Positions 1 through 7,540 of a stretch of 14,912 nt of DNA are shown here, in pieces. The notes beneath the pieces were generated by a model, which saw only the letters and a list, made by a program, of their open reading frames with translations, was not told the origin of the DNA and ran no database searches. This stretch comes from Promethearchaeota archaeon (GTDB lineage Archaea > Asgardarchaeota > Lokiarchaeia > Sigyniarchaeales > SOKP01): positions 1 through 14,912 of the forward strand of contig SDNM01000005.1 of assembly GCA_004524385.1 (NCBI GenBank), written 5' to 3'. Numbering within the stretch: the stretch's first letter is position 1; every line of letters starts with the position of its first letter. A program made the position numbers and the translations under genes.

Positions 1-2
1 AT

Positions 3-677
3 TTTGTTTTTCTTTTATTTATTTATGTTTTTCAAGAAATCCAATTAAAGGACCTGTTTAAAAAAGAAAATGTAGAGATATACTTTATTGTAGTTTTATG
101 GTTTATTGTTCAAAATTTTACATTTATTTTATACCCCTGGCAAATTTTTGAAGCCCTTAAAGGGTTTAACCATCCAGTATCTCATCTTGAAAGGCATTCT
201 CCTTTTTATTTAAAATTTTTGATTGTTTTGACAGCTGCTCAAATGCAAGTCCTAATTTATGGATTTGCAGTAATTTTAACTATAATTACTATGGTTTTAA
301 TCTATTTAAGAAAATTAAACATTGAGGAAAAATTTAGCTTTTTTCTTTTAGCCTATATCTTTTTTGGAATTACATCATTCCCAGAGATAATTGCTTATGT
401 ATGTTTGTCTTTTGTACTATTATTATTTATTCCGCTTTTAAAACAAGATTTTACTGGAAATGAATTTATTCAGAAAAATAAAGTTTTTCTAATTGGTGTA
501 ATTTCATTTTTCTTTATCAATTTTATAAATTATCTTATTATCTATATTAGAGTTTTTGTTACGTTGGGACTAATTACTTTATATTCTATTATGATAATAT
601 GTTTATTTAACTTATACATGAAAAAGAATAATATTACTATTGAGGATCAAGAGCCCGAACAGGATTATCAAAACTAG
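3..677 (+). CDS. Multi-spanning membrane protein, 5'-partial
   Basis: The frame is open from the first complete codon at position 3 to the TAG at 675-677, so the gene begins left of the window and about 224 C-terminal residues are visible. A TTG at 219 could be read as a start but is internal to the open frame. The product has several hydrophobic segments rich in Phe, Ile and Leu with short charged loops (for example EIQLKDLFKKENVE and RKLNIEEK), and ends in a short acidic tail, EDQEPEQDYQN, probably cytoplasmic. I see no catalytic motif and do not recognise the family. The preceding gene is outside the window, so operon membership cannot be judged. Confidence 0.7.
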   Translation, partial: FVFLLFIYVFQEIQLKDLFKKENVEIYFIVVLWFIVQNFTFILYPWQIFEALKGFNHPVSHLERHSPFYLKFLIVLTAAQMQVLIYGFAVILTIITMVLIYLRKLNIEEKFSFFLLAYIFFGITSFPEIIAYVCLSFVLLLFIPLLKQDFTGNEFIQKNKVFLIGVISFFFINFINYLIIYIRVFVTLGLITLYSIMIICLFNLYMKKNNITIEDQEPEQDYQN

Positions 678-990
678 ATGGACCCTTATTGTAAGGTTTT
701 ACATTTATATTCTGTAATTTTATAGATTTTAGAACTAAGGCTCCACGGTTTACGGAGTACCAGAACGATTTGTAAGGTTGACAGACTTAGATTATCTTTT
801 TTTATTATTGACTGGTAATAACGATCTATTCGGTTCGCGCATTCCGAAAAGAAACTTTAGGTATTCATAATATTTAGAAAATACTGTTTGAAATTAGAAA
901 AAAGTAAAAGTAATTTAAGACAGAATTATTTAGAAGATTATAAATAGGAGATATTAAATCTCTAACTTCTACGGCGAGTAGATTATAAAT
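678..990. other. 313-nt intergenic region with a GC-richer foldable island and the proA promoter
   Basis: No convincing ORF is present. Positions about 731-850 are visibly richer in G+C than the surroundings and contain short inverted repeats: CTAAG 735-739 with CTTAG 786-790 enclosing CTCC 741-744 with GGAG 754-757, and TTCGG with CCGAA around 829-848. In an AT-rich archaeon such islands are often structured RNAs, but I could not fit a tRNA, 5S, SRP, RNase P or a clear C/D-box pattern. Positions 935-990 hold the likely proA promoter and leader. Confidence 0.4.
935..946 (+). promoter_or_regulatory. TATA-box candidate for proA, repeated at 980-991
   Basis: AGATTATAAATA occurs at 935-946 and again at 980-991, where its last A is the first base of the proA ATG. 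Only the upstream copy is placed to drive proA, with initiation expected near 960-970. A small hairpin, GAGAT 948-952 pairing with ATCTC 958-962, lies between the copies. Confidence 0.4.
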
Positions 991-2247
991 ATGACGATAG
1001 AAGAAGAAATGCGAACAATTGGAGAGAAAGCTAGAGATGCAGCTTTTATTTTGAAAAATGTCTCTACTGATTCAAAAAATAAAGCATTATTAAAAATGGC
1101 TGATGAATTAGAAAAGCAAGTAGACAAAATTAAAGAAAGGAATAAAGCCGATCTTGAAAATGCTAAAAAAAATAATTTAGAACAAGCAAAAGTGGATCGG
1201 TTAGTGTTAAATTCTGGAAAAATTCATAAAATTGCAGAAGGATTAAGAGAAATCGCAGCACTGCCTGATCCTATAAACGAAGTCATTTCAATGTGGCGAA
1301 GACCAAATGGAATGGATATAGGATTAATAAGAGTCCCCTTAGGAGTTATTGGAATAATATATGAATCCAGACCTAACGTTACATCCGATAGTACGGGACT
1401 TGCATTAAAAGCTGGTAATGCAATAATTTTAAGAGGGGGAAGCGAAGCAATTAACTCTAATGTGGTAATAGCTGACATTTTACATAAGGCAGCAGTTAAA
1501 CAAGGGCTTCCAGAAAACTGCATCCAAATTGTAAGAGATACCAGCAGAAAATATGTTGATGCGATGTTAAAGCTAAAGGATTATATCGACGTGATAATCC
1601 CAAGAGGGGGAGAATCATTAATTCAGAATGTAATTCAAAATTCAACAGTTCCTACCATAGAAACTGGTATTGGAATCGTAAGTATTTTTGTCAATTATGA
1701 CGCAGATTTTGATATGGCCAAGAAATTAATAATTAATTCCAAATGCTCGTATCCGGCTGTATGCAACGCTTTAGATAAAATTCTCGTTCACGAGAAAATT
1801 AAAGAGAAATTTATTCCATTTATAGTTGATGCTTTAAAAGAGAATGGTGTTGAAGTAAGAGCGTGTGAAGTCTCTCAAAAATTAGTACCAAACATCATTG
1901 CCGCAACAGTAGAAGATTGGGGAACAGAATATTTATCATTAAAAGTTTGTATCAAAGTTGTGAAAGATATTGATGAAGCTATTGAAATTATTACCAAATA
2001 TGATTCAAAACATACTGAATCGATAATTACAAATAACTATAAGGATTCGAGAAAGTTTTTGTATGAAGTTGATGCTGCTGCTGTGTATGTTAATGCTGCC
2101 ACAAGATTAACTGATGGGGGCGTATTTGGTCTTGGCGCTGAGATCGGCATCTCTACTCAAAAATTACATGCAAGAGGTCCTATGGGAGTTAACCAACTGA
2201 CCACAACTAAATTTATTATCTACGGAAATGGACAAATCAGAGAATAA
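991..2247 (+). CDS. proA: Glutamate-5-semialdehyde dehydrogenase (gamma-glutamyl phosphate reductase)
   Basis: A 418-residue member of the aldehyde dehydrogenase superfamily, matching the usual ProA length of about 415-420. It reduces gamma-glutamyl phosphate to glutamate-5-semialdehyde with NADPH, the second step of proline synthesis, in the cytoplasm. Visible family features are the N-terminal helical segment, the cofactor-fold stretch YESRPNVTSD (about 124-133), the GNAIILRGGSEA segment (142-153), and the catalytic Cys258 in SYPAVCNAL. The late segments DSKHTESIIT and ARGPMGVNQLTTTKFII are also typical. The ATG at 991 follows a TATA-like element; no strong ribosome binding site is seen. 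No proB (glutamate 5-kinase) or proC lies in the window, so any pathway partners must be elsewhere. Family assignment is firm. Confidence 0.95.
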   Translation: MTIEEEMRTIGEKARDAAFILKNVSTDSKNKALLKMADELEKQVDKIKERNKADLENAKKNNLEQAKVDRLVLNSGKIHKIAEGLREIAALPDPINEVISMWRRPNGMDIGLIRVPLGVIGIIYESRPNVTSDSTGLALKAGNAIILRGGSEAINSNVVIADILHKAAVKQGLPENCIQIVRDTSRKYVDAMLKLKDYIDVIIPRGGESLIQNVIQNSTVPTIETGIGIVSIFVNYDADFDMAKKLIINSKCSYPAVCNALDKILVHEKIKEKFIPFIVDALKENGVEVRACEVSQKLVPNIIAATVEDWGTEYLSLKVCIKVVKDIDEAIEIITKYDSKHTESIITNNYKDSRKFLYEVDAAAVYVNAATRLTDGGVFGLGAEIGISTQKLHARGPMGVNQLTTTKFIIYGNGQIRE

Positions 2248-2256
2248 GATTAGTTA

Positions 2257-2262
2257 TTTTTT
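2257..2262 (+). terminator. Oligo-T tract after proA
   Basis: A run of six T begins 10 nt after the proA stop. Oligo-T tracts suffice for termination in many archaea. A separate 9-bp inverted repeat, TAACTTTAA 2300-2308 with TTAAAGTTA 2333-2341, lies further downstream and could be a processing or regulatory structure, or chance in AT-rich DNA. Confidence 0.35.
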
Positions 2263-2435
2263 GATTCCTACATATCATCAATTAATATTTTCTTTCCAAT
2301 AACTTTAACACTACTTACTTTCTTAATAATTATTAAAGTTAAATAATTGAATTTTTTTAATAGATTTAGAAATAAAAAATATTTTATTTAGTTATTAGGT
2401 AATTTTAAGATCTAAAATTAAACAATGGTGATTAT

Positions 2436-3806
2436 TTGACGTATTTTAAATTAATTGCGGGAATTAATTGTGGTATTGATAAATCTGTGTGTCAAAATGG
2501 ATATCCAGATAATTGTTTTAGTTGCTTGGCAAAAAAATTTAGTGATGCTGGTTTTTTGATAGATATTATTAATGTTACTGAGCAACATTCGGAGCAAAAA
2601 AGAAAAGAGCTATTATATCTTCATATTTGGAAGAAATATAATGACATGGTAACAATAAGACACGTGTTAATACTTACTAAAGGAGGAATTCCAGCTCTAA
2701 ATATGAATATAGGTGATTTACCTATTAATGCAGCTTTAATATCAGGATTTATTCAAGCTAATATCTCGTTTTCATCACAGGAATTAACCATTTTAGACAA
2801 ATTTAAATTAGAGAAGAAGCTCTACGAGTTTGATTATAAAAATTTTAATGTCATCTTGTATGATGGTAAATTATGCAGAATTTGTTTGATTCTTGATAAA
2901 AAAGCTTCAAAAAGTTTAAAAGAATTATTAATAGATTTTGCCGGTTTTTTTGAAGATAATTATGAGGATGAATTAAAGAAAGTTGAGGAATTATGTGATG
3001 AGGATATATTAGAACCAGCCAAAAAATTAATAGAGCAAAGTTTTGAAATAAATATGAATTATCCTCTCATTCTGTCTTCTCTAATTCCACCAAATATAAT
3101 TGAAAATCTTTCTTTAGTTCAAAAAGCAATATTTGAATGTGCGAAGGATTTGTTAAAAGAAGATGATTATTTTTTTATAACGTATCTTATGGTTAAAACT
3201 TCAAAACTGTTAGGTGTGGTATCAGATGAAGAAATATTATGGAATATTCGTCAATTGATGAAGAATAACATAATACTTTCACAAGATTTAGAATTTCAAA
3301 AAGAAGAATCAGAAACAATGGTGCAAGAAAAACAAGAAATGGAAGATATATTTCAAAAAATTAAGGAGAAAAGAGATTTCGAGGATATTATTTTCGAGAC
3401 TCATGACATGAGTATTGAGGATGCAAATATAAAAATTAGTTCGTTAATGAAGAAAGCTGAAATCACAGAAAGAAATGCTGCATATCAAGAAGCGTTAGAT
3501 GAATATCAAATGGCACTTAATTATGCAAGGGAATTCAATATGAAAAAGAGGATAGATGAAATCTCGTCAAAAATTTCTGAAATTACCAAACTCAATAAAG
3601 AAGTTGAATTGAAATTCGCTATGAAACAAGCCACCAAATATGAATTAAAAAAAGATTATGTAGTTGCATTAAAATACTTATTTCAAATTAAAGATATTTT
3701 TATTGAAGAAAATGATGATGGCAAACACGACAAACAATTACAGAAAATAGACCATCGGATTGAAAAAGTTCAAAAGCATTTCAAAAAAAATCATGACAAT
3801 ATTTAA
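2436..3806 (+). CDS. Longin/roadblock-like domain protein with helical repeat C-terminus
   Basis: A 456-residue soluble protein. Residues about 77-180 show an alternating alpha/beta pattern: HVLILTKGGIPAL, then a helix around AALISGFIQANISF, then KNFNVILYDGKLCRICLIL, then a long helix. This is the look of longin/roadblock-like (profilin-like) folds that are expanded in Asgard archaea, where they are thought to partner small GTPases; this is inference from pattern, not a proven match. The N-terminus has four Cys (C12, C19, C27, C30) that might bind metal. The C-terminal third is acidic and helical, with a TPR-like pair near 340-430 (AAYQEALDEYQMALNYA, then KKDYVVALKYLFQIKD). TTG 2436 is preceded by GGTGA at 2427-2431; the nearby ATG 2425 reads into a stop. 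It is convergent with the next gene. Confidence 0.65.
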   Translation: MTYFKLIAGINCGIDKSVCQNGYPDNCFSCLAKKFSDAGFLIDIINVTEQHSEQKRKELLYLHIWKKYNDMVTIRHVLILTKGGIPALNMNIGDLPINAALISGFIQANISFSSQELTILDKFKLEKKLYEFDYKNFNVILYDGKLCRICLILDKKASKSLKELLIDFAGFFEDNYEDELKKVEELCDEDILEPAKKLIEQSFEINMNYPLILSSLIPPNIIENLSLVQKAIFECAKDLLKEDDYFFITYLMVKTSKLLGVVSDEEILWNIRQLMKNNIILSQDLEFQKEESETMVQEKQEMEDIFQKIKEKRDFEDIIFETHDMSIEDANIKISSLMKKAEITERNAAYQEALDEYQMALNYAREFNMKKRIDEISSKISEITKLNKEVELKFAMKQATKYELKKDYVVALKYLFQIKDIFIEENDDGKHDKQLQKIDHRIEKVQKHFKKNHDNI

Positions 3807-3864
3807 TAAATTAAATATAAATTCTTATCAAATTAGAGAATAATAAAGAGCCTAAGCTTTTAAA

Positions 3865-4647
3865 TTATCCAGCCACCCGTGAAGGAATGACCACAATTTC
3901 ATCTCCATCTTCGATGTCGTAGTCCTTTATTTGCGTATTTTCACTCAAGATTATACCTCCAGAGGATAAATGAAAATTGACGGGTGCCAGACCAAATAGA
4001 TTTCCAACCGTTTCTTTAAGGGCGCTTATCTTAATATTCAAATTAATACTTAAATCTCGTGTTTTCTCTCCAGGTTTTAATAATGAGAGGATAAAAACAT
4101 TAATAAGTGGTTCAAGCTTGATTTCAGGAGGTTCTTTAATATATGGTTTCTTATCAATTTCCTTTAACTTCTCAATTTGAGGTTCTAAAGATACTGGTTT
4201 TGATTTTATTTCAGATTCGTATTCCAATCTTGGAATAGACATAACTTTTGGGTTTTCTGCTTCAAGCTCAACCATTTTGCCTACTTCTAATTTAGTTAAA
4301 AGCTCTTTCAAGTGAAGATTTTCTTCTTCTAAACTCACAATTTTATCCATTAATTTCTCAGTAATTTGCTTCGTGAGTGTCTCAGAGAAAATATTGCTAT
4401 TTTCAACTTCTATAATTTCAACAGCTCGGATCTGTAATTGTGCATCAAGATAAAGAATAGTTAGTAAATCTTCTAAGTTATCCTCAGACGAGTGAAGGAA
4501 AACAAATGGAAAAGGAAATGAAGGTCTATCTTCAGCTATCTTTTTTGGTATTTTTATATTATGATTTATCTTACATTTTGGGCAATTATAAAACCTAACT
4601 AGATATTCTGGCTCTATTGATGTGTCGTAATTAGAGTCTTCAGACAT
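3865..4647 (-). CDS. Zinc-ribbon, coiled-coil and C-terminal ubiquitin-like fusion protein
   Basis: A 260-residue protein in three parts. Residues about 20-82 form a small domain with CPKC (C22, C25), H29 and an ILYLDAQLQIRAVE strand-helix segment. Residues about 90-130 form a short coiled coil followed by a charged Lys/Glu/Pro linker. Residues 181-260 are a ubiquitin-like beta-grasp domain. The last part aligns without gaps to ubiquitin positions about 22-76: K211 falls at Lys27, G220 at Gly35 (GLFGL-type turn), Y243 at Tyr59, and the chain stops exactly at the position of Gly76 (IPSRVAG). It closely resembles the stand-alone modifier at 10332-10679, sharing FHLSSGG and DGDE. It could be a conjugatable protein needing no maturation, or an integral ubiquitin-like reader or scaffold. 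A TATA-like AT stretch lies at 4680-4693; no clear ribosome binding site. Confidence 0.8.
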   Translation of the reverse strand: MSEDSNYDTSIEPEYLVRFYNCPKCKINHNIKIPKKIAEDRPSFPFPFVFLHSSEDNLEDLLTILYLDAQLQIRAVEIIEVENSNIFSETLTKQITEKLMDKIVSLEEENLHLKELLTKLEVGKMVELEAENPKVMSIPRLEYESEIKSKPVSLEPQIEKLKEIDKKPYIKEPPEIKLEPLINVFILSLLKPGEKTRDLSINLNIKISALKETVGNLFGLAPVNFHLSSGGIILSENTQIKDYDIEDGDEIVVIPSRVAG

Positions 4648-4698
4648 AAGAAATCATATTTCAATTTATGTATAATCATAATAAATATAAAATATTAA

Positions 4699-4866
4699 AA
4701 TTATAGTATTTGCATAATTTTGACTGTAATAGGTATCGTTGGAGGGCTTCTTCTCGTGGTCTTTAGATGTTTAGCCATTAGAGATGGTTATAAGGAAAAA
4801 TATGAATTTGATTTTTCTCTTTATGAAGAAGATATTAAAGAATTTAACTATAATTCCCTACTATAA
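4699..4866 (+). pseudogene. Decayed LysE-family gene fragment
   Basis: The frame ending at the TAA 4864-4866 encodes IGIVGGLLLV, CLAIRDGYKEKYEFDFS and EEDIKEF, which match residues about 67-120 of the intact LysE-family protein that starts 8 nt later (IGIVGGILLM, CLVIRDVYKGKYEIDFS, EEDIKGF). The similarity is also plain at DNA level. The fragment lacks the N-terminal SPGP region and the C-terminal membrane segments, has an in-frame stop just upstream (4696-4698) and ends prematurely, so it is a remnant of a tandem duplicate. It may serve as leader or promoter DNA for its neighbours. Confidence 0.85.
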
Positions 4867-4874
4867 AAAATATA

Positions 4875-5534
4875 ATGCTTGAGATTTTTTTATTTTCTTT
4901 TTTAATTGCTCTCACTGGAGCATTATCTCCAGGACCTGTTTTAACATATACAATCTATAAATCTCTCAATGAAAAAAGAGGGTATTTAGCAGGATTCTTT
5001 ATTATTTTAGGGCACGCTACATTAGAACTCGCGCTTATAACATTACTATTATTAGGTGCTTATTTATTTTTCCAAAATATCATAGTTTTAAGTATAATTG
5101 GCATTGTAGGCGGAATTCTTCTCATGATATTTGGATGTTTAGTCATCAGAGACGTTTATAAGGGAAAATATGAAATTGATTTTTCCGTTTCTGAAGAAGA
5201 TATTAAAGGATTTAAGGGAAACAGCTTTCTTGGGGGAATTATAGTATCACTTTCTAATCCTTTTTGGACTTTATGGTGGGCTGTTATTGGTTTAAGTATG
5301 ATGATTTATTTCAATATAAGTTTTGAAAATCCAACAGGACTTTTACTCTTCTATTTAGGACATGAGTTAGGTGATTTTGCATGGTATATACCAATTTCTA
5401 TATTTGTATATTTAGGTGGAAAATCAATCAATCCTAAGGTATTTAAATATGTCTTGATTGGATGTGGAGCATTTATGATTGGATTTGGCATCTATTTAGC
5501 ACTAAATATTATCTTCTTCCCTCCAGAACTCTAA
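4875..5534 (+). CDS. LysE/RhtB-family exporter
   Basis: A 219-residue inner-membrane protein with six hydrophobic segments at roughly 3-27, 36-66, 68-91, 118-147, 156-182 and 189-209, the length and layout of the LysE/RhtB amino-acid exporter superfamily. The N-terminal GALSPGP motif (residues 15-21) and SNPFWTLWW (about 127-135) in the second half are typical of the family. Members export amino acids or other small solutes by proton-coupled antiport; the substrate here cannot be told from sequence. The start ATG lies 8 nt after a truncated paralogous fragment, so the locus was once a tandem pair. It is convergent with vapC and separated from it by a hairpin. Confidence 0.9.
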   Translation: MLEIFLFSFLIALTGALSPGPVLTYTIYKSLNEKRGYLAGFFIILGHATLELALITLLLLGAYLFFQNIIVLSIIGIVGGILLMIFGCLVIRDVYKGKYEIDFSVSEEDIKGFKGNSFLGGIIVSLSNPFWTLWWAVIGLSMMIYFNISFENPTGLLLFYLGHELGDFAWYIPISIFVYLGGKSINPKVFKYVLIGCGAFMIGFGIYLALNIIFFPPEL

Positions 5535-5536
5535 AT

Positions 5537-5570
5537 TAAAGATATTTCATTTCGAGTGAGTATATCTTTA
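5537..5570. terminator. Hairpin between convergent lysE-like gene and vapC
   Basis: TAAAGATAT (5537-5545) is perfectly complementary to ATATCTTTA (5562-5570), a 9-bp stem with a 16-nt loop that fills the gap between the two convergent stop codons. It may end or protect both transcripts. Archaeal termination does not require hairpins, so the role is inference. Confidence 0.4.
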
Positions 5571-5981
5571 TTAACTCTCATCGATCCAATTAACTAAAGA
5601 AATATTTTCAATTCTCTCGAAATGTTTCGTATTTCCAGTATAAAAGATTTCCTCATGCGAAATACAAACACTTGCTATTAATTCATCCATTACTCCTATA
5701 CTTAATCCCCTTTTTTTGAGATCAGCTGATATTTTTGCATATTCCTCTATGGCTTCAGCATTAAATGGTAGAATTTCATCCAAGGCATCCAATAAAGCTT
5801 TTATTTTCATCAAACCTTTAGCTACATTCTTCATCGAATAGCATCCTTTATACAATTCAGCCACATTAAATACAGTAGTATTAAGATAAATCTCTTGCGT
5901 TTTAAAATTAATAATTATCTTTTTTGCTTGCTCATTTCCTCTTAAATATCCAATTAAGATATCACTATCCAATACAACCAT
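5571..5981 (-). CDS. vapC: VapC-type PIN-domain ribonuclease toxin
   Basis: A PIN-domain protein of about 136 residues from the ATG at 5981; a TTG at 5987 would add two residues and leave only 5 nt after vapB. The acidic active-site pattern is visible: two Asp in VVLDSDILI, the Glu in NVAELYKG, Asp-Glu in GVMDELIAS, and the TGNTKHF segment near the C-terminus, matching the TxNxxHF form common in VapC proteins. PIN toxins are Mg-dependent RNases that cut tRNA or other RNA when not bound by their antitoxin. It follows vapB directly and is probably translated from the same transcript. The residues needed for catalysis look intact. Confidence 0.88.
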   Translation of the reverse strand: MVVLDSDILIGYLRGNEQAKKIIINFKTQEIYLNTTVFNVAELYKGCYSMKNVAKGLMKIKALLDALDEILPFNAEAIEEYAKISADLKKRGLSIGVMDELIASVCISHEEIFYTGNTKHFERIENISLVNWIDES

Positions 5982-5992
5982 AGGCAACGACT

Positions 5993-6217
5993 CTATATTC
6001 TGGCAGGTCTCTTTCTATCCTCAATAATATCATTTAATATTTGATCCCATTCATTATCTTCCTTAAAAACACCCGCGAGTGCTTCTAATTGCTGTTTTTT
6101 GGATTTTTTTTCTTTTATTAATCTATCAATCAATTCAGGAAAGGATTCTCCTTTCTTTTTCTGCCGTTTTAACTTTTCATACAAATCTTCAGGTAAAGAA
6201 ATAGTCTTATTTTTCAT
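5993..6217 (-). CDS. vapB: VapB-type antitoxin
   Basis: A 74-residue, highly charged protein. The N-terminus, KTISLPEDLYEKLKRQKKKG, has the short strand plus helix of ribbon-helix-helix-like DNA-binding antitoxins, and ESFPELIDRLIKEKK continues the fold. The C-terminal third (KEDNEWDQILNDIIEDR) is probably the part that covers the toxin active site. It lies immediately before vapC, the standard antitoxin-first order, and such antitoxins normally repress their own promoter. It resembles archaeal VapB/DUF217-type antitoxins. A TATA box close upstream suggests a leaderless mRNA. Confidence 0.85.
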   Translation of the reverse strand: MKNKTISLPEDLYEKLKRQKKKGESFPELIDRLIKEKKSKKQQLEALAGVFKEDNEWDQILNDIIEDRKRPARI

Positions 6218-6236
6218 AGTAAAATTATAAATATAA

Positions 6237-6252
6237 TTTATATATATATTTT
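6237..6252 (-). promoter_or_regulatory. TATA box for vapBC
   Basis: On the minus strand this stretch reads as an AAATATATATATAAAT-type TATA element centred near 6245, about 28 nt before the vapB ATG (6217). That spacing places transcription initiation at or very near the ATG, so the mRNA is likely leaderless. Confidence 0.5.
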
Positions 6253-6291
6253 TACATTTTAAAATAAGTTTAAATATCTGCTAATTGAATT

Positions 6292-7503
6292 TTATCCTTT
6301 TCTTTTATACTCTTTTATTACTTCTAAATATGTTTTGACTGGAATCACCTTAGGATTTCGGAGAAATGAAGGTGGAATAGGAGCATCACATCGAGAACAG
6401 AGTGGTGATGCCTGAGCCCAGCCCTTAAATTCATCAGCGTGAGCAGGATGTCTACAATTTGGACAAATTATAATCCCTCGCCTTTCATCAGCAGGCATCT
6501 TTGGTAATTCAAAACAAAAGATACATTTAAAGTCTTCTAATGATAATATTCCTGCTTTAGGCATTAATTTTTCGTAGCTTGGCCTTGCTACAGCCCTTTG
6601 ACGAGATGGTGTTGGTCTTGAGACAGCCCTTTGTTGGGATGGTGTTGATCTTGAGACAGGAGGAATCGTCGGTCGAGAAGTAGTTGGTCTTGATGTGCTG
6701 GGTGTCGAAGGATGTGTGGTTGCAGGTCTGGAAGTTCTAGTGGTAGCAGATCTAGAGACTACAGGTCGTGAAGGAGTGGTAGGAGTTGCTCTGGGAGATG
6801 CAGGTCTTAGAGGAGTTGATGTTATCCCTTCTAATTGCCTTCTTCGGCGAGCAAGATAATCCGACGATAGTTCAGGTACAGCACGTGGAGAGCCAAAAAT
6901 AGCATGCCTAACAAAAAAATATATTAAAACACAACATACAAGTATGAGCATTAAATCAGCGCTAAAATAATAAGTCTGTTGGACAATATAAAAAAAATAA
7001 TAAAAAACCACAATGTTATAATACACCATGTAAGAAATAAGGACAAACAAAATAAAAATCACATAGAAAATCACAAATTTGCGAGCGTTGAGCGACCTCG
7101 TACGGAAAATATATATAACATAAAATTTAGTAAAACAAGATCGAAGTGTCGATAAGCTATATAAAAAGTAAGGAAGAGCAAAAATGATGATCCACAAACT
7201 AATGTATAACCGTGGAAAAAAATCTTCCAATAGATTTTCCCCCCAAAAACCTGTAAAATAGCTCCATATACTATAAAAAAGTGCTACGCCTAAGGGACAT
7301 AAAAGAAAAAAAGAGGTGTTTTTAGGGGAGTTATATTCTTTGTACTCTTTTCGCTTTTGAAAGAATTTAATTGTAAAAAGAATCCAAAGTCCGATTAATA
7401 CTATTGAGAGAAAAGTATTCCACGACCTCAATATAATTAAACCATAAAATAAAGCTATACCAATGGAAAACAGTAGTATTAAAGCTGTTCTTATCTTCAG
7501 CAA
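6292..7503 (-). CDS. Multi-spanning membrane protein with C-terminal RING-like zinc domain, candidate E3
   Basis: A 403-residue protein. Residues 1-205 contain six or seven hydrophobic segments (about 5-25, 30-47, 64-86, 98-118, 141-175, 181-203). Residues about 225-310 are a low-complexity Ser/Thr/Pro/Arg linker, probably disordered, including an 11-residue repeat (SRPTPS-QRAV). Residues 322-372 hold a zinc-binding module: C327/C330, C347/C350 in ICPNC, H352/H355, W362, C369/C372. The spacing resembles RING-type cross-brace domains and the small RING finger proteins of archaeal ubiquitin clusters; the usual Cys after His is replaced by an acidic residue. It closes the E2-JAMM-RING block and starts at TTG 7503 with GGTGA upstream, so it is probably a membrane-anchored ubiquitin ligase or ligase partner with the zinc domain in the cytoplasm. 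Ligase activity is inferred. Confidence 0.8.
   Translation of the reverse strand: MLKIRTALILLFSIGIALFYGLIILRSWNTFLSIVLIGLWILFTIKFFQKRKEYKEYNSPKNTSFFLLCPLGVALFYSIWSYFTGFWGENLLEDFFPRLYISLWIIIFALPYFLYSLSTLRSCFTKFYVIYIFRTRSLNARKFVIFYVIFILFVLISYMVYYNIVVFYYFFYIVQQTYYFSADLMLILVCCVLIYFFVRHAIFGSPRAVPELSSDYLARRRRQLEGITSTPLRPASPRATPTTPSRPVVSRSATTRTSRPATTHPSTPSTSRPTTSRPTIPPVSRSTPSQQRAVSRPTPSRQRAVARPSYEKLMPKAGILSLEDFKCIFCFELPKMPADERRGIIICPNCRHPAHADEFKGWAQASPLCSRCDAPIPPSFLRNPKVIPVKTYLEVIKEYKRKG
6591..6656 (-). repeat. 33-bp tandem repeat, two copies, in the linker of the membrane RING protein
   Basis: Units 6591-6623 and 6624-6656 differ at only a few bases and encode two 11-residue units of the type RPTPS-R/Q-QRAV. 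This lies within the Ser/Thr/Pro/Arg-rich linker between the membrane part and the zinc module. It suggests linker length changes by slippage. Confidence 0.8.
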
Positions 7504-7540
7504 GATTTAGTTTTCACCGGACTCAGCTTAATTCTAATTT

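Noticed and set aside
822..850. Possible tRNA T-arm (GGTTCG) upstream of proA
   Set aside because: The loop lacks the conserved A58/C61 and no acceptor, D- or anticodon arms could be fitted.
1224..1523. Minus-strand ORF of 99 codons inside proA
   Set aside because: Antisense shadow of a well-supported gene; no family features and no own signals.
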